Part shown: positions 63,860 through 64,000 of the stretch, one piece after another
Layout of the letters: each line of letters begins with the position of its first letter
Position numbering within the stretch: position 1 is the first letter of the stretch
Assembly: GCA_961205875.1 (NCBI GenBank)
Contig: OY540812.1
Coordinates: 3,782,001 to 3,846,000 of the forward strand
Direction of reading: 5' to 3'
DNA: 64,000 nt
From: Sialis fuliginosa
Lineage: Eukaryota; Arthropoda; Insecta; Megaloptera; Sialidae
Notes under the pieces: model-generated
The model's input: the letters and a program-made list of their open reading frames with translations, nothing else
Database searches by the model: none
Told to the model about the DNA's origin: nothing
Program-made: the position numbers and the translations under genes

Positions 63860-64000
63860 CATCCCCTGATATACACGAAAACGTACATGGCTCGTTTATA
63901 ATACGCAGCGCGTCGGTTCTTCTTCTGCTTCTCCGACGTCGGTATATATGACCCGCCAGCTCCGCGACTGGACCGTCCCCATCCACCCCCACCCACCCCC
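63860..64000. promoter_or_regulatory. GC-rich island with TATATAT at the window edge
   Basis: 'cgcagcgcgtcggttcttct' 'tctgcttctccgacgtcggt' 'atatatgacccgccagctcc' 'gcgactgg', then C-rich 'catccacccccacccacccc'. TATATAT at 63943-63949 sits between two GC-rich blocks, as in a TATA promoter. The island continues beyond the window, so no exon can be judged. Confidence 0.28.

Noticed and set aside
1-64000. LTR retroelement, retrovirus, Polinton or endogenous virus copies
   Set aside because: I saw no capsid, protease, reverse transcriptase, integrase or envelope-like frames and no long terminal direct repeats. The longer direct repeats found are local tandem duplications.

Overview
This is AT-rich insect nuclear DNA, most likely lepidopteran. 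The inference rests on base composition and on several dispersed repeats I recognise from moth and butterfly non-coding DNA: the 'cccgcgacttcgttcgcgtgg' family and the 'aaccgacttcaaaaa' family. I cannot name the species. I find no confident protein-coding host gene, rRNA, tRNA, known microRNA, CRISPR array or bacterial-type operon. The longest open frame (174 codons, 28699-29223) resembles nothing I know. The window reads as a gene desert or the inside of a very long intron.

Most of what can be identified is a mosaic of small DNA transposons (MITEs) and other dispersed repeats. The only recognisable protein remnants are an internally deleted mariner transposase next to a Tc1-type transposase fragment (about 505-1325). 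Families seen more than once include A (about a dozen copies, 150-300 bp), B (about 450 bp), C (TTAA-flanked MITE, seven fragments), D (a second TTAA-flanked MITE), J (TA-flanked), K (with a five-unit tandem array near the right end), L, M, Q, R, V and W. Giant fold-back elements, each almost one long palindrome, lie at 2655-3303, 33571-34258 (688 bp, arms about 97% identical by eye) and 55571-56300. Several clean nested insertions give relative ages: C in C near 17833, J in repeat I at 60381-60948, a 239-bp MITE in family A at 58778-59016, and repeat I in family A at 45263-45618.

Between the repeats, at intervals of a few kb, lie short islands of higher GC and complex single-copy sequence: about 110-450, 5870-6120, 7885-8060, 9481-9800, 11600-11870, 15500-15730, 22230-22430, 24690-24830, 27725-27800, 28620-29340, 30640-30960, 35240-35520, 39420-39610, 41880-42120, 47770-48010, 49200-49560, 52430-52640, 54880-55310, 56790-57010, 59640-59830 and 63860-64000. 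Three (9481, 30640, 49200) combine GCCAT/ATGGC motifs with GAGAG/CTCTC runs, the motif pairing of Pho/YY1 and GAGA-factor sites in Polycomb response elements. Others are dense in homeodomain-like TTTATT/TAAT cores. Two (11.6 kb and 56.9 kb) carry a CCAAT box, a TATAAATT box and a downstream ATG in promoter-like order. The simplest reading is a regulatory landscape of a developmental gene lying outside the window, overrun by MITEs. That reading is inference from base composition and motifs only.
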